DNA of 64,000 bases from the NCBI RefSeq assembly GCF_016097555.1, contig NC_054702.1:86570525-86634524 (forward strand), read 5' to 3'. Numbering within the stretch: the stretch's first letter is position 1; each line of letters opens with the position of its first letter. This DNA is from Gigantopelta aegis (taxonomy: Eukaryota > Mollusca > Gastropoda > Neomphalida > Peltospiridae). The notes below the pieces were generated by a model. It did not search any database, was not told the DNA's origin, and saw only the letters and a program-made list of their open reading frames with translations. Below, piece by piece: positions 1 to 11,549 of this stretch. The translations under genes were made by a program, and so were the position numbers.

Positions 1-1757
1 GCAGTTATGTCAGTGCTTTGAAAGAAACTCTTAAGATATTTAATGTCCACATGCTGTTTAGGAATGGCTGTTGTACTTAATTTGGAAAGGTGTGCAAGTG
101 TGGCTATCCTAATTAGAAAAATTAATACTGGTAGAGATACATAAAAGTGTATGGTTGAACTTCTATTATATATATAATTGGTTGATTAATTATTGCATGA
201 CTATAGATTTGCATCATAAATAAAAAGCATGTGACTCACTGTTTAAGGTAATATTTCAAAATAATTTCAAACAAAATAATTCTGGTTAAAATACACGTGT
301 TTCAGAATTTTAGATTGTCAATATAGATACATACTAAGGAGGATAGCACCAACACTAACAGCAGAGAGTGACCACAATCAAAATGTTCATCAATAGTGTC
401 GTTCAGTGTCACATTACATCTCTATACTTTATACAAACATTACCATGCTAATAGTGAAATAAATTTCATTTACATTACCAAGTGTCTCCCTTATATCATC
501 CTCTAAGTATATATTGTGTGGACCAAGTTTAAAGTCATTACATGTTCATGATTATACACGTAATGCCCATAATTAGTCCTTATTTAGTCATTAGAATAGC
601 ATGATGTTTGTTTGTGTCTTGTTTGTGCGTATGTTTTACATCCAGTTCCGTATGTGGAATGTCTATATGCAATAAAGTTTTATCTTATCTTTATCTTTAT
701 CTTATCTTTAGTCCAGTTATTTCCCTTGTTGTAGATTGTGTGAGGTACACGTAAACCTAGTATAGTACTTGTACTTTATGTTTATTTAAGTCTTGCTTTG
801 AAACATGCTGTCAGTCAATTGAATAAATACGGTTTTTTATAGCAGGTATTTATGGCAATGGTAGTGCTTCGGTCGTTTGGTGGAATGGCACCCTGACAGA
901 CATTTTTCCATTCCTGTTTCTTCCATTCAGTGCTTCGAGTCTTCACTTTTTTACTCGAGTGAAGAATCCAACTTTCACTTTATCCATCATCACAGAATAA
1001 TGCTATAAGCATCAGGTGAATTCCTTCGAGCACGGCGAATGCTGTTATACACCTCTTTGAGGTGGAAACAACAAAAAACATACACTGCTTAGCTCATTAC
1101 AAGTCATAGAAATTACTTGTAACTATGAAGATGGTATTTTGGCATCAGTGCTGATGGTTGCTTTGTGATTCGCTCACTTGAAAGGAAAGCAATTGACTAG
1201 CGACAAGCGAACAGACAAGCGAACACGTAACTTATATCATTGATGTGTATGTGTGTTTGGTTCTGTTTACATTTTCACCTGTTTGGTACTTTAGTTTTCA
1301 CCTGTTTAGTGGAGAGAAAAAAACAGAAAAGAAAAACTTCCAAAAATAAACACTACCATGACTAAAAAAAGCATTTCTTGTATAACATTGTGAATATGTC
1401 GGACTGAATACCTATGTAATCAGCAAGTGTTGGAACACTCTCGTACTTTGATGTTAGCCTTGGGCAGTTCGGTGATACAGCCGATTTCACTATTCACAGA
1501 TATGTTCTATCTTTCTTCTGCGGCATTGTTTATAACTTATTCCCTACAATCTGTGGTAAGAATAATAAACGAAAGGTGTGAGTGTGAACCTTGTAAGTGT
1601 TACAGCGAGCATTCGGGTGTGAGAGCTGAATTTTGATCATTTATAATCAAACGGTTTGGATTATATTCAGATATATCACCTGTTCAATGTACTAGACAGG
1701 TGTAAGTTATAGGTATTACTTTTAAGAAGTGTTCTCTTTTATGACACCACAGATAAT

Positions 1758-1819
<62 letters not shown>

Positions 1820-4056
1820 AAATATACGATTGTTGTTTTTCAAAGATTTAAATGGGCACAAAATAAACCAAAGAAATGTTTATAAATACATTAAATGTAA
1901 AATATTCTAAAAAATATATTAAAAAAAAGTTACATGTGACATGTGTCCAATAATGTTTTCAATCTTATTTTTTTCATCTATCATATTACTGGGGTAAACT
2001 ATTTCTATTCTATTGAGGCACAAATAACATATGCAATTATGTAAAAATATAGAAAAAAGAGAGAGATTTAAATTTACCATTTTGGTAATAAAATGGTAAA
2101 TAAGAGCATATTTTCAGTTTAATTTTCTTGTAATATAATAAGCAATATAAAATAATATTTAAAATGATCTAGCAAAAAATGTGTGTACGTCTGTACAATG
2201 TAAGCTTCCTCAGGAGTAATCAAGTAAAAAAACTCTGCATAATGTGCTGTTATTTTTGCAGTTTTAACATAATTCAGTTAATGGCCGACAAATTCTCACA
2301 CAGATTATTTCACAGAGGCTCGCCTTTCCTTGCACACCTTCCTCCTGAGCTAATAACACCAACAGTCTTCTTAAAACATCGGAAAAAAGACAAATTTTAC
2401 TCAACTTGCTTGACAGCCGACACCGGCAGTGATGGTCTGTGACTAAAACATAACATGTGTAATATGCCCAGTTACTTGTAACGTCTGACAGCACCGAGTT
2501 CATTGCGTTGTTCTCTTATTTGTCTTCCAAATCTCTCTCATGGCCAGTGTTTTTACAAGTCACTGAAAACATACCAAAACATACCGGGCTAAATGAAATC
2601 CTCTTCACAATTTTTGTCTGTCGACATGGAGGGGTTTTTCCTGAATGTCTGGGTTTTCGTGAATGTCTGGGATGACTGTCATGGCAGAAGAATGCAGTGT
2701 GGAACATATTATGAAGATGTAGTTATTAAAGCTGACTAATAAAATACAGAAAATATTTTTCTATTTGTTTATATACTGTTTCAAGCATTCATAATAATTG
2801 TAGTGTTAAAAAATCTAAAATAAGTAAGACTTCCAAGAATTGTTTTGTATGATACAAAAAAAATGTCTCCATTATATAAGACAGCTCTTTACAAATTCTA
2901 AAGTATATCAGTTACAAATTTGCAAATAATTTCTTGTAACATGAAAAATCTTAATTTTTTGTCTGACCTCAAGGCCTGTGAGATAAAGGTATTGAGCCGA
3001 ACTTACAAACTAGATTTTGTCTTTTACATGTGTTTTTATAATGCTTAAAGACCTGCATTTAAGATTTTTTTTGTCAATTCAGCCTATTATATTTAATATA
3101 GTGATGGTGGCATTTAGCTCAGTGTTAAGTTTTCATCTTTGTCCATGTTTCTGACTAATAAGTCCTAGATTGATAAAACCTCAGTCATAGTTGCATTTGT
3201 GAATGCATGTTCTCCTCACAAAGTAACAATCTCCAGTCTTATACTGTACTACCAGATAATCTCTTTGTTGTAAGCAGAGAAGCCTTCAGAAGAAAAAATA
3301 GTTTTCATATTAACTTAATATACATTTTAACACAGCTGTTTGACTCCACTGGCAAATATTGCTTTGTGCTTTATATGTTATATTATAGCGTTTGGTATCA
3401 TATTTGCGACACCTTTAAAATCATAAGAGATGAAGCCTGCTGTTGCCATGTAATGATGCACATATTTTCAATAATCCAACAAGGGTTGGTCCTTTATATG
3501 CTCTTTCTCACAAAGAGTAAACACCTGTTCCATTGGCGTATTGTCTCCATTTGAAGTTCAGCCGAATAACGAAAATCGAATGCATGCAGACTGTGCACAC
3601 ACTGGTGGCAGTACTGTCTACATGTGCATGTATTATTGTAACAAATATTAATATTGGTGTATACGTGTATTGAGAAAGTATTTTCTTTGTTCAGACTGCA
3701 TTAATGCATCTAGAGATATGGGTTATTGACATTAAGGATCATACACTTTTAATCAATGACTTAATTTACATCAAAGACTTAATTTACTAAGCATTGTCCC
3801 AAACAAAATATATTGTCTCCTAGATAATATTATCCATAAAAACATAAGCAGGTCAGTTGGTAAAACCATTAAAAAATGTCAGTAATCAGTGTCAATAAAT
3901 GTGAAAGCTGTTAGAATTGTCTTTGTTTTCTGTTTTAAAGATTGTAAGGCTTGCATCTGTGGGATTTAAAAAAAAAAATTACTTGTTGTTTTTAGCTAAA
4001 GATGATCATTCTTACAGTAAATAAGCATTCATTTATTGGTTTATTTGTTTTATTGT
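1..4056 (+). other. Probable intron of the TRIM9-like gene
   Basis: AT-rich sequence upstream of the SPRY exon. I found no exon with coding-like translation and good splice sites. The short open frames here look like chance. Apart from the GT microsatellite at 1761-1818 I recognise no repeat family. Confidence 0.5.
1761..1818. repeat. (GT)n microsatellite
   Basis: Pure GT dinucleotide run of about 29 units. Confidence 0.97.
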
Positions 4057-4218
4057 TATTTTCTGTTTTCAGGTAAATATAATAAGGTGTGGGCTCTACT
4101 TATTAGTGTTTCTGTATATGTTTTGGTTATTTTGAGTTTTCAGGTAAAGACTAAAAGGCATGAAGTTTGTACTTGTTGTTTCTGCATATTTTTAATATGT
4201 TATTTTCTGGGGTTTTAG
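4057..4218 (+). pseudogene. Two decayed tandem copies of the TRIM9 intron/exon junction
   Basis: Two units, starting near 4057 and 4128, repeat the branch/acceptor and first 30 or so bases of the real exon, whose unit starts at 4201. The acceptor AGs lie at 4071-4072, 4142-4143 and 4217-4218, a spacing of 71 and 75 bp. After each AG the reading starts GKYNKVWALLI (first copy), GKD-stop-KA-stop-SLY (second copy) and GKDDKAWSMYI (the real exon). The second copy has in-frame stops. The first stays open until the TAG of the real acceptor. The likely origin is an old tandem duplication of the junction. Each copy keeps an acceptor-like sequence, so low-level use of the false acceptors is possible. 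Confidence 0.7.
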
Positions 4219-4517
4219 GTAAAGACGATAAAGCGTGGAGCATGTACATCGACTATCAGCGCAGTTGGTTCATTCACATGGATGAACACACCAATCGTAC
4301 GGATGGGGGAATCAAACGAAGCACCGTGATTGGCTGTCTACTTGATCTAGGTCACCACACACTTAGCTACTACATCGATGATGAACCTCATGGACCAATC
4401 GCTTTCACAGACCTTCACGGTGTGTTCTTCCCCGCCGTCAGCATCAACCGCAATGTTCAGGTTTCTCTACGCACCGGTCTGGAACCCCCAGTTGACAGCG
4501 GCAGTGAGGAGGAATAG
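4219..4517 (+). CDS. TRIM9: TRIM9/TRIM67-like E3 ubiquitin ligase, terminal exon (C-terminal half of SPRY domain)
   Basis: This is the last coding exon of a TRIM9/TRIM67-family gene (MADD-2 in nematodes). These are RING-B-box-coiled-coil-COS-FN3-SPRY ubiquitin ligases that bind microtubules and netrin-receptor pathway proteins in neurons. The exon follows a TTTTAG acceptor at 4213-4218. It starts with the last two bases of a Gly codon and encodes about 98 residues to TAG at 4515-4517. It begins GKDDKAWSMYID and contains HTNRT, a GG-I turn, LLDL, GPIAF, FFPAVS and NRNVQVSLRTGL, which match the SPRY end of TRIM9 as I recall the family. The tail after the SPRY is acidic (SGSEEE) and differs from the vertebrate tail. 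The upstream RING, B-box, coiled-coil and FN3 exons are not in the window. TRIM67 cannot be separated from TRIM9 here, since invertebrates usually have one gene for both. Confidence 0.85.
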
Positions 4518-4550
4518 ACACATGTGACAATATCAAAACGGTGTGCAGAA

Positions 4551-4556
4551 AATAAA
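4551..4556 (+). promoter_or_regulatory. Possible polyadenylation signal AATAAA of the TRIM9-like gene
   Basis: An AATAAA hexamer lies 34 bases after the stop codon. The distance is short for a 3' UTR and the region is AT-rich, so it may be unused; longer UTRs are possible. Confidence 0.3.
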
Positions 4557-4577
4557 CACTGCACAAGTTCACTCAGT

Positions 4578-4753
4578 TTACTCTGTCTAAAGATAGCATC
4601 AACAAATTTCTAACTGTTACACTGATGACCACGTGCAGATTGTTCATTATCAGAGCTTACTTACTCTGTCTAAAGATAGCATCAACAAGTTTCTAACTGT
4701 TACACTGATGACCACGTGCAGATTGTTCATTATCAGAGCTTACTTACTCTGTC
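4578..4753. repeat. 83-bp tandem duplication in the TRIM9 3' flank
   Basis: Two almost identical units at 4578-4660 and 4661-4743, with the first bases of a third at 4744. Each starts TTACTCTGTC. The units appear to differ at a single base, so the duplication is recent. It lies 60 bp past the stop codon, probably in the 3' UTR. Confidence 0.93.
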
Positions 4754-4800
4754 CATTGCAAAAGTAAATGATTGCTAATTTTTATACAAAGTGGCTACAA

Positions 4801-5030
4801 TTTTGTTTGTTTTGTTTAATGACACCACTAGAGCACATTGATTTATTAATCATCCGCTATTGGATGTCAAACATTTGATAATTTTGACAAATACAAATAT
4901 GGTCATAGAGAGGAACCTACTACAGGTTTTCATTAGTAGCAAGGGATCTTTTATATGCACCATCCCATACACAGGATAGCACATACCATGGCCTTTGATG
5001 TACTAGTCATGGTGCACTGGCTGGAGCAAA
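4801..5030 (-). mobile_element. SINE family A, head-truncated
   Basis: Matches the commonest short repeat of the window. On the plus strand the tail comes first (TTTGTTTAATGACACCACTAG), then the GATCTTTTATATGCACCATC core, then GTGCACTGGCTGG. In full copies the far end carries a tRNA-like head (see 43372-43646), so this copy is in minus orientation and lacks its head. Confidence 0.8.
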
Positions 5031-7332
5031 AGTGGCTACAAATTTTAGTCTTTGGCTAATAAAATGTTCTTTAAATTAGCCACTTTTGAATAACTTTCAA
5101 GGAAATATGCTACATATGTGAAAATTGGCTAAAAGACCATTTGTTCCAGTTTGAGGCCTGCATTAGTAGGTGACAGCTGGTAATCTGCCATGGCTGTTGC
5201 TACCCACACCTCCAACTAATTGTCTTACGTACATACAAGTATTCACTTCACTGTGCTCAGTAGATGCAGAGTGTTCTACTTTTCCTCACCAACCTATTTT
5301 GAGTGATAACGAACACACTGCATGTGGTATTTGGCTAACAGAAATTTGTTAAAGTGACTATTTTACAATTGGAAGTAAAAATGTTAATGCCTACTAGTGT
5401 GCATGTACACATGCACATTTAAACTTTTTGTTTTATAAGCCAAAATCAACAATTGTGCTAATTAGCATGCAGGTTAATCACATTGTGTGTTTGACTAATA
5501 ATACTATAGGCTATTGAAATCAGTGATTTGTTGATTATCAAAAGCATAAATTCATCACATTGATTTTATATACTCTGATGACTTAACATGTTTCAGAATA
5601 CACTAGCTTATTTAATTTACAGTCTTTGATGTCAAATTCAACTACTATACTAAGTTATAATTCTTAAGTAGTTTAACTGCATGTATTTGGCTAGCAGTAT
5701 TTTGATAATAACAATCACTGGTTGACTATATAAAACACCAAAAGACCAAAACCCAAAATAATGACAATCAAGGTTTTATTCCTATTTTATATTTAGCAGC
5801 ATGACATCTATTTACATTGCACTTTGGTATTTCTTTACTTGACATACTTTTACAAACTGTTTAGAATGATTTTGCCCATTGTATGAGGAGATGAGGGACT
5901 AAACCACCACGTGGTAATACCACAGTCTACCTCAGCTAGTGTTTCTCAAATCCAGGACATACATCACATATATCACATGTACTCAGTCCTGCTTCACACT
6001 AAACACTAACCATGTTGCTATATCATCAACATTATCGTTTTTAGGTTTTTAAAATATATTACCATGTCATTTCTTAAATCAGTTTTTAGCATTTTGTAAT
6101 TTATTATTACAAAGTTTACTTCACTCTGTGACACCACTGGAGTGTCAAGACATTTTAAGCAAGGAAATCTGTTGTTTTTTAATTTGTATCAAATCATCTG
6201 GTCCCACAGTATTTATGAAACTACTAATTGGCAAATGTTTTCATTGTCAAAGTTGTCCCACCAGTATCTTTGATACTCTGTTCAAATGAGAGAAATCCTG
6301 AACATAAATAAGTGTTAGTGATAAAATAGAAAATAAATTGTTTTGTGTCTACTTATATCTGCATACAAGTAAAATATAGTCCAGGTGAGTTTTTATATCC
6401 AAGAAGCTTGCCATGTGGCAGCTTACACTGTAGAAATGGCATTTCTGATGTAATCCAGATCCGATGTCTGGGTGACTAGCATTCACAAGTTGTACATGAA
6501 TAACACAAAATAATTTAGAGATTTCTAAGTCATTATCAGTGAGGAATAACTGATTGTGCTGATATGGTTTGAAAAGTGTTAGTTTAATTTTACTTCCACT
6601 GAAAATGATATTTTATTTAACATACTAGTGCAATTGTGAAACAGTAGAATCAAAAGTACAAAAAAGCATCTTTTTCTTTCATCCAAAATCATGTTTCTTT
6701 TGAAATAGAATGAAAGGGTCACATGACTGAAATAAGTACAATTGTTAAATCAGTGCATACAAAGTTATAAAGATGAATGTGATTAAACTGCATTGCAGTT
6801 GATTATTTTTTAATATATTTGTTATATTAGTTGACACAGTTAGGTTATCATATCATGATACATCTAGATAACTCCCTTTTATTCTTTATTTATTGTACAG
6901 TGTTGCAACATGACCAATATGGTGCTAGTTTTAGGTGCACTGACATAGTGTTATCATTTACCATGCATGATGTGTATTTCTCAGTGTTCTAGGACCATTT
7001 GTACCATTCTGTCTGGTACCATGACCAATATTTAGACGTTTGTAAAAAGACATTGAACACTTTTGTTCACCAATAATTGTTCTGTACAGTTGAGTGTGTG
7101 AAATGTATGTAAAATAACCTTGTTTATATATTTGTATATTTATTGCCCTTGTGTACAGTCTGTTGTGTTTATGGTTTGTTTGTATTTTTTCTCAATAGTG
7201 AACATATGGTGCATATGAATTCTTGTTGCTTTGCAAACACAAATATTTGTAGATTTTGTACTAAATTAACCCTGAAGATGTAATGGATATTTAAATCTAT
7301 ACTTTCAAAAGCAAAGTTAGAGTCATTTTTAT
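5031..7332. other. AT-rich gene-free stretch
   Basis: No convincing gene, RNA or known repeat seen. It may be extended 3' UTR or intergenic DNA. Confidence 0.4.
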
Positions 7333-7551
7333 TTCAACTTATTTTCATGCTTATATCCAAATAAGGTTAATGTACGCTGTCCTGGGCACACACCTCAGCT
7401 ATCTGGGCTGTCTGTCCAGGACAGTGGGTTAGTGAGAGAGAAGAGGGTGTAGTGGCCTTGCATCTACCAACTGAACTGGCTCTGGGTAGGAACCTTGTAC
7501 CTACCAGCCTGCAGTCGATGGCTTAACCACGACATCACCGAGGCCGGTCAT
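7333..7551 (-). mobile_element. SINE family C copy
   Basis: The tRNA-like head is at the right end. Read on the minus strand, GGCCTCGGTGATGTCGTGG carries the A-box and is followed by a degenerate B-box. The body contains GCTGTCCTGGGCACACACC and the left end matches 8593-8712 and 41333-41560. I read it as a tRNA-derived SINE different in body from family A. Confidence 0.75.
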
Positions 7552-7904
7552 TTAGAGTCAAATGCTAAGACTTCCTAAGTTAGCAGTTATTTCCCATGTT
7601 GAGTTCTCCAATAAAACACAAATAATATGTACCGGTATTACAAATCGATTGAAGTAAATAAATATGAATAACAAATCATATTTTTTCTCTGTATTTTTAT
7701 TAAGTGATCACATTTTGGAAATGTTGATGGGAATTTAGATAATTTTTACTTTGGTTTTTGGCATGGTTTTAGATATGCATGATAACACATTATGCTTGAT
7801 AAGCTAATTTTGCGTTTACATATTTGTAATCAGTAAAATGTACAAAGGCATGCTATTGAAGATGAATAATTTTGCAAAACCATAATAATCCTTTGAGAGT
7901 TCAG

Positions 7905-8150
7905 CAAATGCTTAGATTTTCTAATTCTGAACGAGAAAACTGCAGCATGTGATCAATGCCGTATCTCTGCACAATGCAGAGTTGAATGGCCATTTGGCAA
8001 AATAGTGGTTGATTCCGTGAATCTCTGTCTAGTGCCTCGTCTATAGCAGGACATCTACTCTCGAGAAGAGCCTTTACTGGAAATTTCATCCTTGCATTGC
8101 CATAAAGAGGACTGCCACTCTGGACTAGTTTACTAAATCAAAACTAGTAG
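7905..8150 (-). repeat. Unknown dispersed repeat F, copy 1
   Basis: About 230 bp shared with 38885-39115 (for example AAAATAGTGGTTGATTCC and CTAGTTTACTAAATC occur in both). On the minus strand both copies give similar peptide, e.g. PVKALLESRCPAIDEALDR here and PVKDLLGSGCPPIDETLDR there, so it may be a coding piece of a transposon or a retropseudogene. I recognise no family. Confidence 0.65.
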
Positions 8151-8363
8151 CAGACAAAGCTGAAGAGCTAATATTGTGATTAGAGTGTAATGCCAGTACA
8201 TCATTGTACATACACAGTGTTGACTTCAGTGATTCAGTTGCTTCAGTAAATACGCAAGGTGACTGTTACATGTATTAATATTGTATGTCTGCTAATATTA
8301 CTGCTTTCAATAGTTGAGATGCATTCCCACTGTGTGACATGGAGTAATGATTTGTACCGAAGT

Positions 8364-8816
8364 TAAAGTTTGTTTTGTTTAAAGATACCACTGGAGCACA
8401 TTAATTTATTAATCATTAGCTACTGGATGTCAGACATTTCTTTTATGAAGTCTTTAAGAGGAAACCTGCTACAATTTTCCATTTGCAGCAAGGTATCTTT
8501 TATATGCTCGTTCCCACATATAATATGGGATAGCACATACACGACCTTTGATATACCAGTTGTGGGGCATTGGTTGTCATGGGAAAAAGTAAAATCATTT
8601 TCATTTCACTTCAACTTATTTCTGTGCTTATATCCAATAAATGTTCAAGCACGCTGTCCTGGACACACACCTCAGCTATCTGGGCTGTCTGTCTAGGACT
8701 GTGGGATAGTGGTTAGTGGTTAGTCCAATCAACGAATGGGTCCACTACTGGTTGAACACCTTTGACCCAAGACCTTAGACAAGTGCTTTGCTGACTGAGC
8801 TAGATTCTGCCACTGA
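8364..8816 (-). mobile_element. SINE family A copy split by a SINE C insertion
   Basis: The family A tail and core run 8364-8592. A family C segment (8593-8712, with GCTGTCCTGGACACACACC) interrupts it. A family-A-type head then resumes at 8713-8816, ending near GCTGACTGAGCTAGATTCTG. The nesting means C inserted after A. Confidence 0.65.
8593..8712 (-). mobile_element. SINE family C fragment nested in SINE A
   Basis: Body of family C without a recognisable tRNA-like head; closest to the left half of the copy at 7333-7551. Confidence 0.65.
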
Positions 8817-9410
8817 TTTATACCATGTTGTGTTAATAAAACATTGGTAGTGCCACAAAAGTTGTAAGGTATTAAAGTGATTGAAGAAAGTTAAAATACA
8901 TGTCATCCAATTAATAACCTACAGTGTATATTAGCCAGCAGGTATTTCTTTCATTATTAACCAAGTGTTTGACACCTGATAGCTACTGGTTAAGCAATGT
9001 TTCTTGCTGGGGTGTCATTAAACAAATATTTCTATCTCCTGTTTGCTACAGAACATTATTACATGTCACACTATGAGAGTACCACTTTAGGAATACTCAA
9101 GGGCACTTTGTGGTGTATATGAACTCAGGTGTTGATGCCAGAAAGTTGTGATCTCAGTTTTCATCCAGTTGTTATGAACATCCATCCAGCTTGTTACATG
9201 ACCAACTTCAGTTTCAGTTAAGTATTATGCCAAGGAAAGTGTATTGAAACTTGTGGTATTCTGAAAGTAAAGCAATATGTCCAAGAAGCTGAATGTACAT
9301 ATCTTATGAGTGTGGCTATGTTTCTTAATTATACTGAAATCTATTGAAAACACACCAGTCAGATTTGTAGTTGTAAAAACAAGATATAAGAGAAAACATA
9401 TTACATTTAA

Positions 9411-9780
9411 AATTGCAGATACTAATTTCAGCCTGTAAAAATTGATACTAAGTTTAGTTAATCTACAAATCTGAAAAACATTTGGAGAAGGTTATAAAAG
9501 AAAGAAGCTAAAATATGTGATGTTTAAACGTCATCTGAAAAATAACTATAGCTTGTCTCAATAACCATTACTTCTCAGATGGATGTGCATTTTTAGAATT
9601 TTTAAAAATGCATTTTGGAATAATACAAAAACCTGGATGTCCAAAATCCAAAATCCGTCCAAATGTATGAAAATGAATATTCTAAATAATAAAATGTATG
9701 TACTTCTAATTTAAATGATCAAAAACAACTCTTAATAGTGAAAAAATATGTTGTAGTGTTTAAAAACTAGGGTCTATCAC
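9411..9780. mobile_element. TTAA-flanked MITE, family G, copy 1
   Basis: 370 bp between TTAA at 9407-9410 and TTAA at 9781-9784. The left end reads AATTGCAGATACTAATTT; the right end, reversed, reads GTGATAGACCCTAGTTTT. Related to 11092-11545 and 42841-43222. TTAA target sites point to a piggyBac- or Kolobok-type transposase. No coding capacity is seen. Confidence 0.7.
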
Positions 9781-10227
9781 TTAAACTGATTTTGTATATA
9801 ACTAGATATATTCTGGTAGGCAAGAGATAAAGAATAAAAAACTGTGTGTATGGTTAGGGTTATCATGTGATTGTAGCAACCTCACTCATGTCAAAATTAG
9901 TAACAACTAAAAATAGAGTGGAGTGTTTTCACTGGAGTTCTGTATTAAGATAATAGTTGAAGTACTGTATTTAATAATGAAATATTAATATTGTTCATAC
10001 AAATATTGTGTACCTTTACTAATATTATTTGATAGCATTATGAATGTGTATAATATCAATCACGGGATTCCAAATCCCCTACTTTTAAATACAAACTAAT
10101 TTGCTATTCATGCTATGGTTGAGTGAATCTGTATTTCAGGACCTGTGTTTGTTTTAGATTAATTCGAACAGTTTCAAACACAGATCAATAATTTGTCTTG
10201 GAATTTTGAAATTTACACTTTATATAC

Positions 10228-10500
10228 ACTTGGCTGTGGCAATTCCTTGTAGTATAAAAATAGTTAGAAACTCATGTCACATATTTTATCCATTTTAGAT
10301 TCTTGATAAAAGTATTAAATCTGTATGTTAAAAACATCTGCTCTGTTTAGTTTCTAGATAATTTAGAAATTTACAACAATTTATAACACTTGGCTGTGGT
10401 AATTCCTTACAATATAAAAAGTCATGTCAGTTATTTATTCTGTCTTGATAAAAGTCTGAGCGTGTGTGTTAAAAACATCTGCTCTGTTTTGTTTTTAGAG
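10228..10500. repeat. Diverged tandem duplication, period about 159 bp
   Basis: CACTTGGCTGTGG occurs at 10228 and 10387, each time followed by AATTCCTT, TATAAAAA, CATGTCA, CTTGATAAAAGT and GTTAAAAACATCTGCTCTG in the same order. Confidence 0.85.
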
Positions 10501-10886
10501 ATTACATACATTCTGAGATTTGAGTGGACCCAAAATAATAAAAATACCAAGTGTATATTGATGACATTTGAACCTCCTGTACAGATTCACATGAGATTCA
10601 ACAGACCCTGACATTAACCTTGTAATAAAATTTTACCTTGAACTGATGTGACCCACAGATAAATATGTATATCATTTACTTGTCATATGCACCTTCAAAG
10701 AAACACAGCATTTTTAATATTAGTGATATTTGTACTAATACATATATTAGTTTGTACCTAGAAAAAAAGGTGTATGTTTTGTTGTGTGTTTATATTATTA
10801 AATTATAATATGGATGACTGGTTTTGCGAATGAACAACCTAGCATTCTTGCCAACTTAAAAAAACCCCATGAGCAATGCAAATCAA

Positions 10887-10975
10887 GTTTATTGATTAAT
10901 GTATTAAAATATGCTAACAATCATCTAAAACGTTTATTGATTAATGTATTAAAATATGCTAACAATCATCTAAAA
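10887..10975. repeat. 45-bp perfect tandem duplication
   Basis: Two identical units at 10887-10931 and 10932-10975, each starting GTTTATTGATTAATG. Confidence 0.95.
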
Positions 10976-11091
10976 TATAACAGACTTTTAACCCTTCTGT
11001 TTATACAATGCTCAAAATTTCATAACAATACCAAATGTACATGTTAGATCCTCTAGCTTTGACAAGCTCTTTGTGCTATGATATATTTTAA

Positions 11092-11545
11092 AGTTACAGA
11101 CCTTAATTTTAACTTGTAAAAATGGACACTAAGTTTTGTTAACCTACAGACCTGTAACACATTTGGAGTGTAAGAAGTGCCTGTGATGGTGATGTAGAAA
11201 TGGTGAAATACCCATAAAAATAGACTAGAATTCATCTCCATAAGCATTACATCTCACAGGTACATGTGTTTTTAAAACTATACAAAAAATGAATTTCATG
11301 GTATTAGAAACACCAGGATGACCAGAATCACATCAGATGTATGTAAATGGGTAATCTATACAATAAAATCTGTCCTGGATTGAGGAGCCAGCCAAGTCCG
11401 GCTCTTGTGCCCAGGACAGGCGTGCGCTACAACAGCTTGCTCTGAATGTGCACATAAAGCTCTATGACCTGACCTGACAATAAAATAAAACCTGATTTCA
11501 ATTATCAAAAATGGCTCTATATAATGAAACCTAGGGTCTGTCACT
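11092..11545. mobile_element. TTAA-flanked MITE, family G, copy 2, carrying a nested element
   Basis: Flanked by TTAA at 11088-11091 and 11546-11549. Terminal inverted repeats AGTTACAGACC and AGTGACAGACC (right end reversed). Interrupted at 11370-11476 by hairpin-headed element E. Without that insert it is about 340 bp, close to copy 1. Confidence 0.72.
11370..11476 (+). mobile_element. Hairpin-headed short element E, copy 1
   Basis: About 107 bp, flanked by a perfect 10-bp direct repeat ACAATAAAAT (11360-11369 and 11477-11486). The head can fold: CTGTCCTGG pairs with CCAGGACAG around an inner stem. The body CGTGCGCTACAACAGCTTG is shared with 18528 and 21064, and the end is CCTGACCTG. No tRNA or 5S promoter boxes were recognised, so the class is unknown. 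The length and target duplication resemble a SINE. Confidence 0.75.
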
Positions 11546-11549
11546 TTAA

